From positions 62,001 through 126,000 of the forward strand of contig JAAEZZ010000011.1 of assembly GCA_018222605.1 (NCBI GenBank): a stretch of DNA of 64,000 bases. Direction: 5' to 3'. The stretch is from Alphaproteobacteria bacterium (GTDB lineage Bacteria > Pseudomonadota > Alphaproteobacteria > Caulobacterales > Hyphomonadaceae). Each line of letters starts with the position of its first letter. Within the stretch, counting starts at the first letter, position 1. Below the pieces are notes generated by a model, which did not search any database, was not told where the DNA came from, and saw only the letters and a list, made by a program, of their open reading frames with translations. Of the stretch, positions 1-7,045 are shown in pieces. Both the position numbers and the translations under genes were made by a program.

Positions 1-88
1 GCCAGACTGCGACATAGACTTGTGTTTGACGCACTGCACAAACACGATATGACATGTCTTTTTTGAACAAGCTTGGGGCAAAAGCGAG

Positions 89-967
89 ATGACAGACCTG
101 AAGACAATTGGCGTGATTGGCGCGGGTCAGATGGGCAACGGGATCGCTCATGTAAGCGCTCTCGCAGGATATGACGTTGTTCTGAGCGATATCTCCGAAG
201 ATGCGCTGCAGCATGGCATGAAAGCGATTGAGCGCAATATGGTGCGCCAAGTTAGCCGTGACCTCATCACTAAAGATGAGATGCAGACTGCTCTGGCACG
301 CATCAAGCCGACCACGGTCATCAAGGAGCATGAGGCCGCAGGTTTCGTGATCGAGGCCGCGACAGAGAAACGCGAAGTAAAAGAGCAGATTTTCCGCTCT
401 ATTTGCGAGATCGTGCAGCCGGAAACCTATCTTGCGACCAACACATCCTCCATCTCGATTACGCGCCTCGCTTCCGTAACGGATAGGCCAGAGAAATTCA
501 TCGGCCTGCACTTCATGAACCCAGTGCCGCTGATGAAGCTGGTGGAAGTTATTCGCGGGTTGGCGACGAGCCAGGAAACCTATGAGCTGGCCATCAATTT
601 TGCCAACCGGCTGGAGAAGACCACGACAAATGCCGAGGACTATCCGGCATTCATCGTGAACCGCATTCTTGTGCCAATGATAAATGAGGCCGTCTATGCG
701 CTGTATGAAGGCGTTGGTACGGTTGAAAGCATCGACACAGCCATGCGTCTTGGCGCGAACCATCCTATGGGACCGCTCACCCTCGCAGACTTTATCGGAT
801 TGGATACATGTCTTTCGATCATGCAGGTTCTGCATGATGGCCTGGCAGATACCAAATACCGCCCGTGTCCGCTGCTGGTGAAATATGTTGAGGCTGGTTG
901 GGTCGGCAAGAAGGTCGGCAAGGGCTTCTACGACTATTCCGGGGAGCATCCTGTCCCGACCCGCTGA
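89..967 (+). CDS. hbd: 3-hydroxybutyryl-CoA (3-hydroxyacyl-CoA) dehydrogenase
   Basis: A 292-residue protein that oxidises 3-hydroxyacyl-CoA to 3-oxoacyl-CoA with NAD, in the cytoplasm, for short-chain fatty acid or polyhydroxybutyrate metabolism. The N-terminal Rossmann fold has the dinucleotide motif GAGQMG at residues 11-16. The catalytic region carries His141, Asn144 and Glu153 in the family pattern LHFMNPVP followed by E. Length is normal for the single-domain family rather than the FadB fusion. The ATG has a GGGGC-type ribosome site just upstream. The 88 bases before it hold no gene. The gene converges on the phyR-like gene that ends 20 bases downstream. Confidence 0.93.
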   Translation: MTDLKTIGVIGAGQMGNGIAHVSALAGYDVVLSDISEDALQHGMKAIERNMVRQVSRDLITKDEMQTALARIKPTTVIKEHEAAGFVIEAATEKREVKEQIFRSICEIVQPETYLATNTSSISITRLASVTDRPEKFIGLHFMNPVPLMKLVEVIRGLATSQETYELAINFANRLEKTTTNAEDYPAFIVNRILVPMINEAVYALYEGVGTVESIDTAMRLGANHPMGPLTLADFIGLDTCLSIMQVLHDGLADTKYRPCPLLVKYVEAGWVGKKVGKGFYDYSGEHPVPTR

Positions 968-987
968 TTCGGATCAGGATAGTCGGC

Positions 988-1743
988 TTACCGGGCCATC
1001 TGGTGCATAAGCAAAGCTTGGCACACAACGGCTGTAACCGTTTTCGCCTTGAAGGGCTTCGGGATGAGAAAGGCCGGTTCCGGCTTGTCCCCAGTCAGCA
1101 ATTGCTCCGGATAGGCCGTAATGAAGACGACTTGTGCGTTACAGAATTCCTGAATTTCTTCCACTGCTTCCAGGCCTGAACTCTCATCAGCCAGACGCAG
1201 GTCTGCGAGGATAAGGGAAGGCTTGTGCATTTTGGCAAGGGCAACCGCCTGCGCATGCGTGTTAGCGGTTGCGGGAACGGCATGTCCTAGTTCCCGCAGT
1301 GTAGTAGCCAGATCATAGGCGATAAAAGGTTCGTCCTCGATGACCATGGCCGTTGTGATGAGAGAAGACAAAAGCTCCTCCGTCGCATTCCTGACGCGGG
1401 CTTGAACGCTATCTGCCTCAATATCCAGTGCTTCGGCCACTTCTTCATCCGAGAAAGTCTCGACTGAGGTCAGCAATAGTGCCCGGCGATCTGTTGTATT
1501 TGCGAGGCGCAGATACTCCGGCAGGATGTCGCTCGCCTCGATCTGGGCGTCCACCAAATCCCCAAGGGCCTTGTAAAAGGCGGGGCGCGAATTGGCGCTA
1601 TGGTTTAGGTCCAGCTTATCTTCGAGAAGTTGATTCAGAAGGTCTTCAACCAGCTGATCTCCTTCACTTTGTTTGCCGGTAAGAGAGCGGGCATAGCGCC
1701 GCAAAGATGGTAAAAGGGCCTGAAGGTGTTCGTGCAATGGCAT
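988..1743 (-). CDS. PhyR-type anti-anti-sigma response regulator (second copy)
   Basis: A 251-residue general stress response regulator: an N-terminal sigma-like domain (about residues 1-125) and a C-terminal receiver (about 130-245). The receiver has the acidic pair in VIEDEPF, phospho-acceptor Asp181 in the ADLRLAD context, and Lys in the LIPKPF motif. In this family the phosphorylated protein binds the anti-sigma factor NepR and frees EcfG. The start at 1743 is chosen because it aligns with the canonical PhyR start; an in-frame ATG at 1776 would add 11 residues. It is divergent from an EcfG-type gene but has no adjacent NepR or kinase gene. It differs clearly from the better-conserved copy at 5290-6084. 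Confidence 0.88.
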   Translation of the reverse strand: MPLHEHLQALLPSLRRYARSLTGKQSEGDQLVEDLLNQLLEDKLDLNHSANSRPAFYKALGDLVDAQIEASDILPEYLRLANTTDRRALLLTSVETFSDEEVAEALDIEADSVQARVRNATEELLSSLITTAMVIEDEPFIAYDLATTLRELGHAVPATANTHAQAVALAKMHKPSLILADLRLADESSGLEAVEEIQEFCNAQVVFITAYPEQLLTGDKPEPAFLIPKPFKAKTVTAVVCQALLMHQMAR

Positions 1744-2069
1744 AATAGGCCCCGCGATGGTTATGGCATCGTTCAAGTCTTGGGATCAGCATTCGCGGTT
1801 CGTTAACCTGAAACTGTGATCATGCTGAAAGATAAAACAAAAAAGTGAATGTGGAGAGTGTGTTTCTTCCAAAAACAGCATGGCAAAAAGAGGGCGCTTT
1901 CTCTCTCGGGCGCATAGCGCTGCAGGCCTGGAAGAAAATACACATTTCCACCCAGGGCTTCAGCAGGGACAGAATTTCCCTGCCGTATCTGAGGCAGCGA
2001 TGCCTCTCAATGGATGCCCATTAAGGGCGAGGTGGTTTGGTTGATGAAACAACCGGGGGACAAGATATC
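1744..2069. other. Intergenic leader with three consecutive hairpins
   Basis: This 326-base gap separates the divergent phyR-like and ecfG-like genes. No GGAAC/CGTT stress promoter is seen in it. Just before the ecfG-like start there are three perfect short inverted repeats in a row: 1963-1969 with 1977-1983 (GCAGGGA arms), 1991-1996 with 2001-2006 (GAGGCA arms, GCGA loop) and 2016-2019 with 2025-2028 (GCCC arms). They could form a structured 5' leader; function is unknown. Confidence 0.45.
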
Positions 2070-2678
2070 ATGTGCAATAGCGATGACTGTTCTGTAGACA
2101 ACTGGTCTTTTGTTGATGAACTGGAAGCGATGCTTCCGCAAATGCGCGCCTTTGCGCGAAGTCTCTGCCATGATGCGACTCTGGCCGATGACATTGTTCA
2201 GTCCGCCTGCCTGAAAGCCTGGGCAGCGGCGGACACGTTTGATCGTACCGCCAGCATGCGTCCGTGGATTCTACGAATTGTTCGGAATGAGTATCTGCAG
2301 CATTGTCGCCGCTCTTGGCGTACTGTCGATGTCGAGCATGGCTATCTCGAGGATACACTGGTCGACCATTGCGCCGCAGAGACGGTAAATGATGCCTCGC
2401 GTGCAATTCAGGAAATCTATGCCCTGCCGGTGAAGCAGCGTGACGCAATCATTCTCGTTCTGGGTGCTGGGCTGACATATGAAGAGGCCGGTGAGGTCAT
2501 GGGCTGTTCTGCAGGAACGATCAAAAGCCGCGTAAGCCGGGCCCGCGCAATCCTTATGGACGGTTTGACTGGGGTGACTCAGCTCTCATCGCGCCGGGAT
2601 GTGCCCGATGTCCGCAACATGCCGCAAATGCATCGGCTGGTTCAGCACGCTGAAATACTTATGGCGCGTGCGGCCTGA
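2070..2678 (+). CDS. EcfG-type ECF sigma factor (second copy)
   Basis: A 202-residue ECF sigma factor. Sigma region 2 is at about residues 17-90, with the LADDI core and the MRPWILRIVRN helix. Sigma region 4 is at about 115-165, with the helix-turn-helix in LTYEEAGEVMGCSAGTIKSRVSRAR. It resembles the EcfG at 6449-7045 throughout, including the RRSWR segment, so the two are paralogues. Start ATG 2070 has a GGGGGA ribosome site about 9 bases upstream; an upstream TTG at 2037 is less likely. The gene is divergent from a PhyR copy and is not linked to a NepR gene. It would direct RNA polymerase to stress promoters; whether NepR inhibits it is unknown. Confidence 0.9.
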   Translation: MCNSDDCSVDNWSFVDELEAMLPQMRAFARSLCHDATLADDIVQSACLKAWAAADTFDRTASMRPWILRIVRNEYLQHCRRSWRTVDVEHGYLEDTLVDHCAAETVNDASRAIQEIYALPVKQRDAIILVLGAGLTYEEAGEVMGCSAGTIKSRVSRARAILMDGLTGVTQLSSRRDVPDVRNMPQMHRLVQHAEILMARAA

Positions 2679-2684
2679 GGCCGG

Positions 2685-3332
2685 TCATGCCATCAGGAAA
2701 AAGACACTTAGAGAGTAAATCACTGTAAGTGCAGCCGTTTTTATGCCTGCAGAGATAAGGAATGGCCGCAGATCATTCCAGGTAGTGTCCCGCGCAATCG
2801 CGGCTACGGCGGTTGCGATTTCCAGATGGACCCCCTCATGGCTCTGCCCTGCAAGCATCAGAACAATCTTTGTAGAGCGGGATGTCCGCGTAGCGCGCGC
2901 TTCAGTCAGAACTTCCTGAAAGACGCGGGCCGCCACAACTTCACTGAGGGCGCGGCGAGGACGCCAGCCATATTTTGAAAGTTCTGCGGCCCCAAGCCGG
3001 ACAAAAGGCCAGCTGATCCACATATCCCGCAACAGGAATAGCGCCAAGGTGGTGCCCGTCAGAAGGGCGAATCCTTCCCGCTCGATCAATTGTGCATGAT
3101 AGACACCCCACAGGACCGCAAGGATGGCGAGTTTGCATCCCGTCGCGATGGCAAAACGCCGAAAACTCTTGCGGAGGAACTCTTGAGCATGGCGCTTGAC
3201 GCGTCGGCGCGTCTCAATCGCGGCATCCTGAATAGCCTTGCCCTTTTGCGCGGTAACGCCGCGCTCCAGATATTTGCGACCAAGTGCCAGTCCAGCACCG
3301 ACCGCAGATGCAATAAGCAGGACAGATCTCAT
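2685..3332 (-). CDS. Hypothetical membrane protein, last gene of DUF883/holin-like operon
   Basis: A protein of about 215 residues that I do not recognise as a named family. It has an N-terminal hydrophobic stretch with glycines, a basic helical segment (REYL-type, rich in Arg and Lys), two central membrane helices (about residues 60-100), and a C-terminal hydrophobic helix. It follows a DUF883 gene and a holin-like gene on the same strand, as the third gene does in yqjD-yqjE-type operons, so an envelope stress role is inferred. The start is uncertain: ATG 3332 lacks a clear ribosome site, and a TTG at 3374 would add 14 residues. Confidence 0.6.
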   Translation of the reverse strand: MRSVLLIASAVGAGLALGRKYLERGVTAQKGKAIQDAAIETRRRVKRHAQEFLRKSFRRFAIATGCKLAILAVLWGVYHAQLIEREGFALLTGTTLALFLLRDMWISWPFVRLGAAELSKYGWRPRRALSEVVAARVFQEVLTEARATRTSRSTKIVLMLAGQSHEGVHLEIATAVAAIARDTTWNDLRPFLISAGIKTAALTVIYSLSVFFLMA

Positions 3333-3392
3333 GCCACATATATAGGAAATGCCGGCGGCTTTGTCGCCTCTCAAGGCACCGCCGGGGAAGAA

Positions 3393-3791
3393 TTATAGGA
3401 GGCCCATAAGGAGCCTCTGAGCATGCCGCGTGGCCGTTTTGGGGTCGCGTACCAATGTGTAGCCAAGAATCAGAGCCCCGGCTGTGACAGAGACGGGATA
3501 TTTTTCGACCAGCTTTTTGAGTGTATCGAAAGGCAGATCTGCCAGGGCTCCAGCCGTGCTGTCTTCCAGATCATCAATCTCTTCCGAAGAGGGCCGGTAT
3601 GGCTTCAGGAACAGATACATCATGATGACAGAAATCAGCATCAGGATGGATGACACAAGAAAACATGCTGCGGTCATGCCTATGACCGCAGTCAAGGCCA
3701 GCACCCCTGCTGTCATTAAGGCGAGAATGCCGCAAAATCCACACAGGATTCCTATGGCTGCCGCCAAGAGCCGCCCCTTTGTGGCATCCAT
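3393..3791 (-). CDS. Phage-holin-like (YqjE-type) inner membrane protein
   Basis: A 132-residue protein with two adjacent membrane helices (about residues 8-30 and 35-62), an acidic cytoplasmic linker containing EEIDDLED, and a C-terminal segment ending in basic residues. This is the layout of the holin-superfamily YqjE/DUF1469 proteins found next to DUF883 genes. A GAGGGG ribosome site lies 8 bases before the ATG and the gap from the DUF883 stop is 4 bases, so the pair is co-transcribed. The likely promoter is the EcfG element at 4128-4152. Not a true phage holin; no phage genes are nearby. Confidence 0.7.
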   Translation of the reverse strand: MDATKGRLLAAAIGILCGFCGILALMTAGVLALTAVIGMTAACFLVSSILMLISVIMMYLFLKPYRPSSEEIDDLEDSTAGALADLPFDTLKKLVEKYPVSVTAGALILGYTLVRDPKTATRHAQRLLMGLL

Positions 3792-3795
3792 ATTA

Positions 3796-4095
3796 TTATT
3801 TGCCCCTCATCATCGCGATGATGAGGCCTGCGCCAAAGGCAATACCCACAGCGGCAAGAGGATTGTCGCGAATCTGGGTTTCGACCTCAGAGCGGGTTTC
3901 CTTGAACTGGGTGCCAGCCTTGTCGGCCAGATCCTTACCCTTTTCCAAGCCGTCCTGCGCCTTCACTTTGGCCAAGCCGCGAACATCTTCGATAATGCTT
4001 TTGAGGTCACCGCGCAGCATGGCAATGTCATCTTTCAGCGCAGCATAATCGCTTTCGGCTTCGGCTTTGAGAATGGTTTCAGTCTTACCCGTCAT
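3796..4095 (-). CDS. DUF883 (ElaB/YqjD-type) C-tail-anchored protein
   Basis: A 99-residue protein with an amphipathic helical N-terminal region (about 1-70, high Lys/Glu/Asp content, coiled-coil-like) and one C-terminal glycine-rich membrane helix (about 78-96). This is the architecture of DUF883, whose Escherichia coli members YqjD and ElaB are inner membrane proteins that associate with ribosomes in stationary phase. It is the first gene of a three-gene operon. A perfect GGAAC-N16-CGTT element lies 33-57 bases upstream of its ATG, so control by EcfG is inferred. Confidence 0.8.
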   Translation of the reverse strand: MTGKTETILKAEAESDYAALKDDIAMLRGDLKSIIEDVRGLAKVKAQDGLEKGKDLADKAGTQFKETRSEVETQIRDNPLAAVGIAFGAGLIIAMMRGK

Positions 4096-4127
4096 TAGGA
4101 GTCTCCTGTTTCAAGATTCCCTAGTGT

Positions 4128-4152
4128 AACGCAGAACCGGCAAGGAAGTTCC
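4128..4152 (-). promoter_or_regulatory. EcfG-type promoter for DUF883 operon
   Basis: On the minus strand this reads GGAAC (4148-4152), exactly 16 bases, then CGTT (4128-4131). That is the full consensus reported for EcfG promoters in alphaproteobacteria. It points at the DUF883 gene starting at 4095 and is arranged head to head with the element at 4163-4187. Confidence 0.8.
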
Positions 4153-4162
4153 CTGATGGTGT

Positions 4163-4187
4163 GGAACGAATCCAGGGTTCGGACGTT
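4163..4187 (+). promoter_or_regulatory. EcfG-type promoter for Crp/Fnr regulator
   Basis: Reads GGAAC (4163-4167), 16 bases, CGTT (4184-4187), a perfect EcfG consensus. The ATG of the downstream regulator begins only 8 bases after the -10 element. The expected transcription start therefore falls at or just before the ATG, implying a leaderless or nearly leaderless mRNA. Confidence 0.78.
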
Positions 4188-4195
4188 TTCAGGCC

Positions 4196-5023
4196 ATGCA
4201 GGTATTTCGAAACAGACTATCCCAATACGTAACGCTGGATGATGTTATCTGGAGCGAGTTTGAAAAGCTCCAGACTCAGAAAAAAGCTTATGAGGCGGGG
4301 GATGACCTGATCCGTGTGGGTCAGCGTCCAAAACATGTTTTTCTTCTCACGGAAGGTTGGGCGGTCCGGCATCGTACATTGGAAGATGGCCGCCGGCAAA
4401 TTGTAAACTTCATGCTTCCGGGCGATGTATTTGACCTGCAGGTACTCGCCGGTCTCGAGGCTGACCATGGTGTGACAGCCGTAAATCGCACTGTTACATT
4501 GCGTATTGAGGCCGATGAATTTATTTATATGCTGAAGAAGAGCGGGCCACTTGCCTCTGCCTTCTGGTGGTCCGCCGTGCAGGAAGAATCCATCCTACGC
4601 GAACAAATTGTCCGTGTAGGCCGTAGATCTGCCCGTGAACGGATTGGGCATCTTCTTCTGGAGCTGCAGCGTCGTCTTCAGGCGGCTATAGGGTCAAACA
4701 ATGATGTCATGCCCTTGCCGTTAACGCGAACCGACCTAGCTGATGCACTTGGTCTGACCCCGGTGCATGTTTCTAGAACAATGTCCGCACTTCGCCGCGC
4801 AGGCCTGATCGAAGAGGCGCGCGGTCGAATAAAAATTCTCGATGCAGAAAAGTTGGCCCGGCAGTCACATTTTGACATGGACTATTTGCACATGCGGCGC
4901 CTGGATCTCCTTAATGGTGGCGGCGGGATGAGCGGACACGTTGCTCATAATGGAAATGGCAGCAGCAGTCATCAGGGCCTTACCGCGTCAACACTGCGCC
5001 CGCCACGTTCGCGGGATTCCTGA
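4196..5023 (+). CDS. Crp/Fnr-family transcriptional regulator
   Basis: A 275-residue regulator. Residues about 15-130 form a cyclic-nucleotide-binding-type barrel (LPGDVFDLQVL region) and about 165-225 a winged helix-turn-helix, with the recognition helix in LADALGLTPVHVSRTMSALRR. It has no cysteine cluster, so it is not an oxygen-sensing FNR/FnrL with an iron-sulphur centre; the effector is unknown. The C-terminal tail of about 40 residues is rich in Gly, His and Ser and looks disordered. The start has no Shine-Dalgarno, consistent with the leaderless transcript predicted from the promoter 8 bases upstream. Targets cannot be named from this window. Confidence 0.85.
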   Translation: MQVFRNRLSQYVTLDDVIWSEFEKLQTQKKAYEAGDDLIRVGQRPKHVFLLTEGWAVRHRTLEDGRRQIVNFMLPGDVFDLQVLAGLEADHGVTAVNRTVTLRIEADEFIYMLKKSGPLASAFWWSAVQEESILREQIVRVGRRSARERIGHLLLELQRRLQAAIGSNNDVMPLPLTRTDLADALGLTPVHVSRTMSALRRAGLIEEARGRIKILDAEKLARQSHFDMDYLHMRRLDLLNGGGGMSGHVAHNGNGSSSHQGLTASTLRPPRSRDS

Positions 5024-5049
5024 AACATGAGTTGTCAAGGAGACACAAA

Positions 5050-5196
5050 ATGAACAAAACCGTACACGAACAGGATGTCACTCCCAAGGAAGCTCGACAA
5101 GGGCGCCGGGTGGGGCTGGTAAAAATACTTGGGATCGGTATAGCTGTCGCCGTTTTGGGCATTGTCGTTGTGGCACTGGTCCAGAATATGGGCTGA
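5050..5196 (+). CDS. 48-residue single-pass membrane protein
   Basis: A short gene of 48 codons plus stop with a good AAGGAG ribosome site 8 bases before its ATG. The product has a basic N-terminal half (residues 1-25, containing QGRR) and one hydrophobic helix (about 23-44) ending in NMG. It lies 26 bases after the Crp/Fnr gene and before a strong terminator at 5222, so it is probably the last gene of that stress-controlled unit. No family recognised. Confidence 0.65.
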   Translation: MNKTVHEQDVTPKEARQGRRVGLVKILGIGIAVAVLGIVVVALVQNMG

Positions 5197-5221
5197 GCTT
5201 ACAAAGCCGCCAAACATGAAG

Positions 5222-5259
5222 AAGCCGCGCAAGTCCATCAGGTCTGCGCGGCTTTTTAT
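5222..5259 (+). terminator. Rho-independent terminator
   Basis: Perfect 10-base stem: 5222-5231 (AAGCCGCGCA) pairs with 5245-5254 (TGCGCGGCTT), followed by a T-rich run. It ends the Crp/Fnr plus small membrane protein unit. Confidence 0.85.
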
Positions 5260-5289
5260 TTTAGAATTAGATGCCCTGAAGGGCTGAGC

Positions 5290-6084
5290 TTATGCGTCGA
5301 TCCGCGCACCTGTAGCCGGGTGGAAGAACAGGGCCTGCCCAATGGCGGCCTTGACCGTATTTTCCTGAAAGGGCTTGGGAATGAGATATGTCGGTTCCGG
5401 TCTTTCACCGGTCAGCAAGCGCTCCGGGAAGGCCGTGATGAAGATGATGGGAACATCATGGTCAGCCAGAATGTCGTGTGCTGCGTCAATGCCGGAAGAT
5501 CCGTCTGCCAGCTGGATATCACAGAGGACCAAGCCGGGCGGGTTGGCGCCGAACAGACGAAGCGCCTCGCGGTGCGTCGTGGCAATACCGGTCACGGTGT
5601 GGCCAAGATCTTCAACCAGACTTTCCAGATCTGCCGCAATAATTGGCTCGTCTTCGATAATCAGAACTTTCGTAGCCAGTTCATCCTCGATTTCTCGTTG
5701 GGCTTCCTGTTCCAGAAGGCGATGCTCTTCTTCGGTGATACCAAGAATTTTTGAAGCTTCTGCAGCCGTGAATCCCTCAAGGGCGGTCAGCAAAAATGCC
5801 TGCCGCTGAATCGGGGCCAGGGCTTGTAGTCTTTTGTCGGCAGGGTCTGCCTGCCCGGAACGCTCGCCTTCAAGCTGGGCGCCGGTCGTTCCCCAGATCA
5901 CGTGGAAGAAACGGTAGAGAGAAAGCCGAGAATCTTCTGTATCTTCAACGGCTTCCGGGTTTTCGGCAAGAGCTTGGAGGGAGGCCCGGATATATGCGTC
6001 CCCACTCTCCTGACTGCCCGTAAGGGCGCGCGCATACCTGCGAAGGAATGGCAGATGAGGGGCAAAGGATTTAACCAGACTCAT
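5290..6084 (-). CDS. phyR: PhyR anti-anti-sigma response regulator
   Basis: A 264-residue PhyR, the central switch of the alphaproteobacterial general stress response. Residues about 1-125 are the sigma-like domain (HLPFLRRYARALTGS near the N-terminus) that mimics EcfG to bind NepR. Residues about 138-258 are the receiver, with VLIIEDEP, phospho-acceptor Asp189 in the LCDIQLADG motif and Lys in LIPKPF. The start at 6084 is preferred over the longer reading to 6207, because it has an AGAGAGG ribosome site and matches the family start. It is divergent from nepR-ecfG-kinase, the classic locus layout. A GGAAC box at 6135-6139 on the minus strand has only a poor -10 partner. Confidence 0.95.
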   Translation of the reverse strand: MSLVKSFAPHLPFLRRYARALTGSQESGDAYIRASLQALAENPEAVEDTEDSRLSLYRFFHVIWGTTGAQLEGERSGQADPADKRLQALAPIQRQAFLLTALEGFTAAEASKILGITEEEHRLLEQEAQREIEDELATKVLIIEDEPIIAADLESLVEDLGHTVTGIATTHREALRLFGANPPGLVLCDIQLADGSSGIDAAHDILADHDVPIIFITAFPERLLTGERPEPTYLIPKPFQENTVKAAIGQALFFHPATGARIDA

Positions 6085-6168
6085 TGGGAACCTCTCTTTT
6101 GGGTACGCATTACTAAATCGTGAGCTCGGGAAAAGTTCCATGCGGTGAGAAATTTTCTCAACCTCTGT

Positions 6169-6193
6169 GGAACCTTTCTTGCCTGCATAAGTT
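6169..6193 (+). promoter_or_regulatory. EcfG-type promoter for nepR-ecfG
   Basis: GGAAC at 6169-6173, 16 bases, then AGTT at 6190-6193: one mismatch to the EcfG consensus. It precedes nepR by about 55 bases and suggests positive autoregulation of the nepR-ecfG-kinase unit, as known in other alphaproteobacteria. Confidence 0.65.
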
Positions 6194-6249
6194 TCTATAT
6201 CAGACACTAGAATAGGTATTATGCAGTGAATCAGGTTAGATCAGGCGAT

Positions 6250-6438
6250 ATGAGCAAGAGCGGGAAATCAAAATCCGTTTCGGCTGACCTCGGCACTAAA
6301 CGGCGTACGCAGCGCATAGGTGAACAGCTGCGGAGAGTTTATGACGAGGTCGCCCAGGAAGACATTCCGGATGAGTTTCTTCGACTTCTCGAAGAGGCAG
6401 ATCATGCCCGGACTGCCAAATCCTCAGATAAATCCTGA
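6250..6438 (+). CDS. nepR: NepR anti-sigma factor
   Basis: A 62-residue anti-sigma factor that sequesters EcfG until phosphorylated PhyR binds it. The diagnostic core is present: IGEQLRRVYDEV followed by IPDEFLRLLEEAD (about residues 23-48), flanked by short charged, disordered tails. The ATG at 6250 gives the typical family length; a GTG at 6226 would add 8 residues. It lies 10 bases upstream of ecfG in the same direction and divergent from phyR, which confirms the assignment. It is the only nepR seen in the window although there are two PhyR and two EcfG copies. Confidence 0.93.
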   Translation: MSKSGKSKSVSADLGTKRRTQRIGEQLRRVYDEVAQEDIPDEFLRLLEEADHARTAKSSDKS

Positions 6439-6448
6439 GGGGGCTGCC

Positions 6449-7045
6449 ATGACAGACAAGATTGAAAAGCTCAGCGATAATGATTTCAAGCGTGAGCTTG
6501 CTGGCCTGATCCCGCATTTGCGGGCGTTTGCGCGCAGCTTGTGTGGGGATGCCACGCTCGCCGACGATCTGGCGCAGGATGCCATGCTCAAGGCATGGAA
6601 TGCGCGGGAGAGTTTTCAGGCGGGGACGAACATGAAGGCGTGGGCCTTCACCATCCTTAGAAACGTATTCTATTCCGAAAAGCGCCGGTCCTGGCGTCGC
6701 ACGCCCCTTGATCCGGAAGTGGCCGAGGCGACTCTGATTGCCAATAACAATCCTGCTGATGGTCTGGACCTTCTGGCGATGCGTAACGCGCTTGCCATGC
6801 TTCCGATTGACCAGAGGGAAGCCCTGATCCTGGTCGGTGCGGGCGGTATGGCCTATGAAGAAGCTGCGGAAATCTGCAGTGTGGCTGTCGGAACCATCAA
6901 AAGTCGCGTGTCCCGTGCCCGCAAAGCCGTCGCAGAAATACTTGACACCAACTCTGCAGGCTACAGTGATGATGAAGGTATGACAGCTGGAGAGGCTTTC
7001 GAGGACATCATGCAGCAGGCGGACACAATAGCCGGTGTCGGATAA
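6449..7045 (+). CDS. ecfG: EcfG general stress sigma factor
   Basis: A 198-residue ECF sigma factor. Region 2 (about residues 15-85) has the LADDLAQDAMLKAW and MKAWAFTILRN segments. Region 4 (about 120-170) has the helix-turn-helix in MAYEEAAEICSVAVGTIKSRVSRAR. The ATG at 6449 has a GAGGGGG ribosome site overlapping the nepR stop. It is co-transcribed with nepR and overlaps the downstream kinase gene by 11 bases. It is predicted to recognise the GGAAC-N16-CGTT elements seen around it at 4.1, 9.1 and 9.9 kb. Confidence 0.94.
   Translation: MTDKIEKLSDNDFKRELAGLIPHLRAFARSLCGDATLADDLAQDAMLKAWNARESFQAGTNMKAWAFTILRNVFYSEKRRSWRRTPLDPEVAEATLIANNNPADGLDLLAMRNALAMLPIDQREALILVGAGGMAYEEAAEICSVAVGTIKSRVSRARKAVAEILDTNSAGYSDDEGMTAGEAFEDIMQQADTIAGVG

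Noticed and set aside
6115-6139. A minus-strand EcfG promoter for phyR.
   Set aside because: GGAAC is present at 6135-6139, but the -10 position reads ATTT; the match is too poor.
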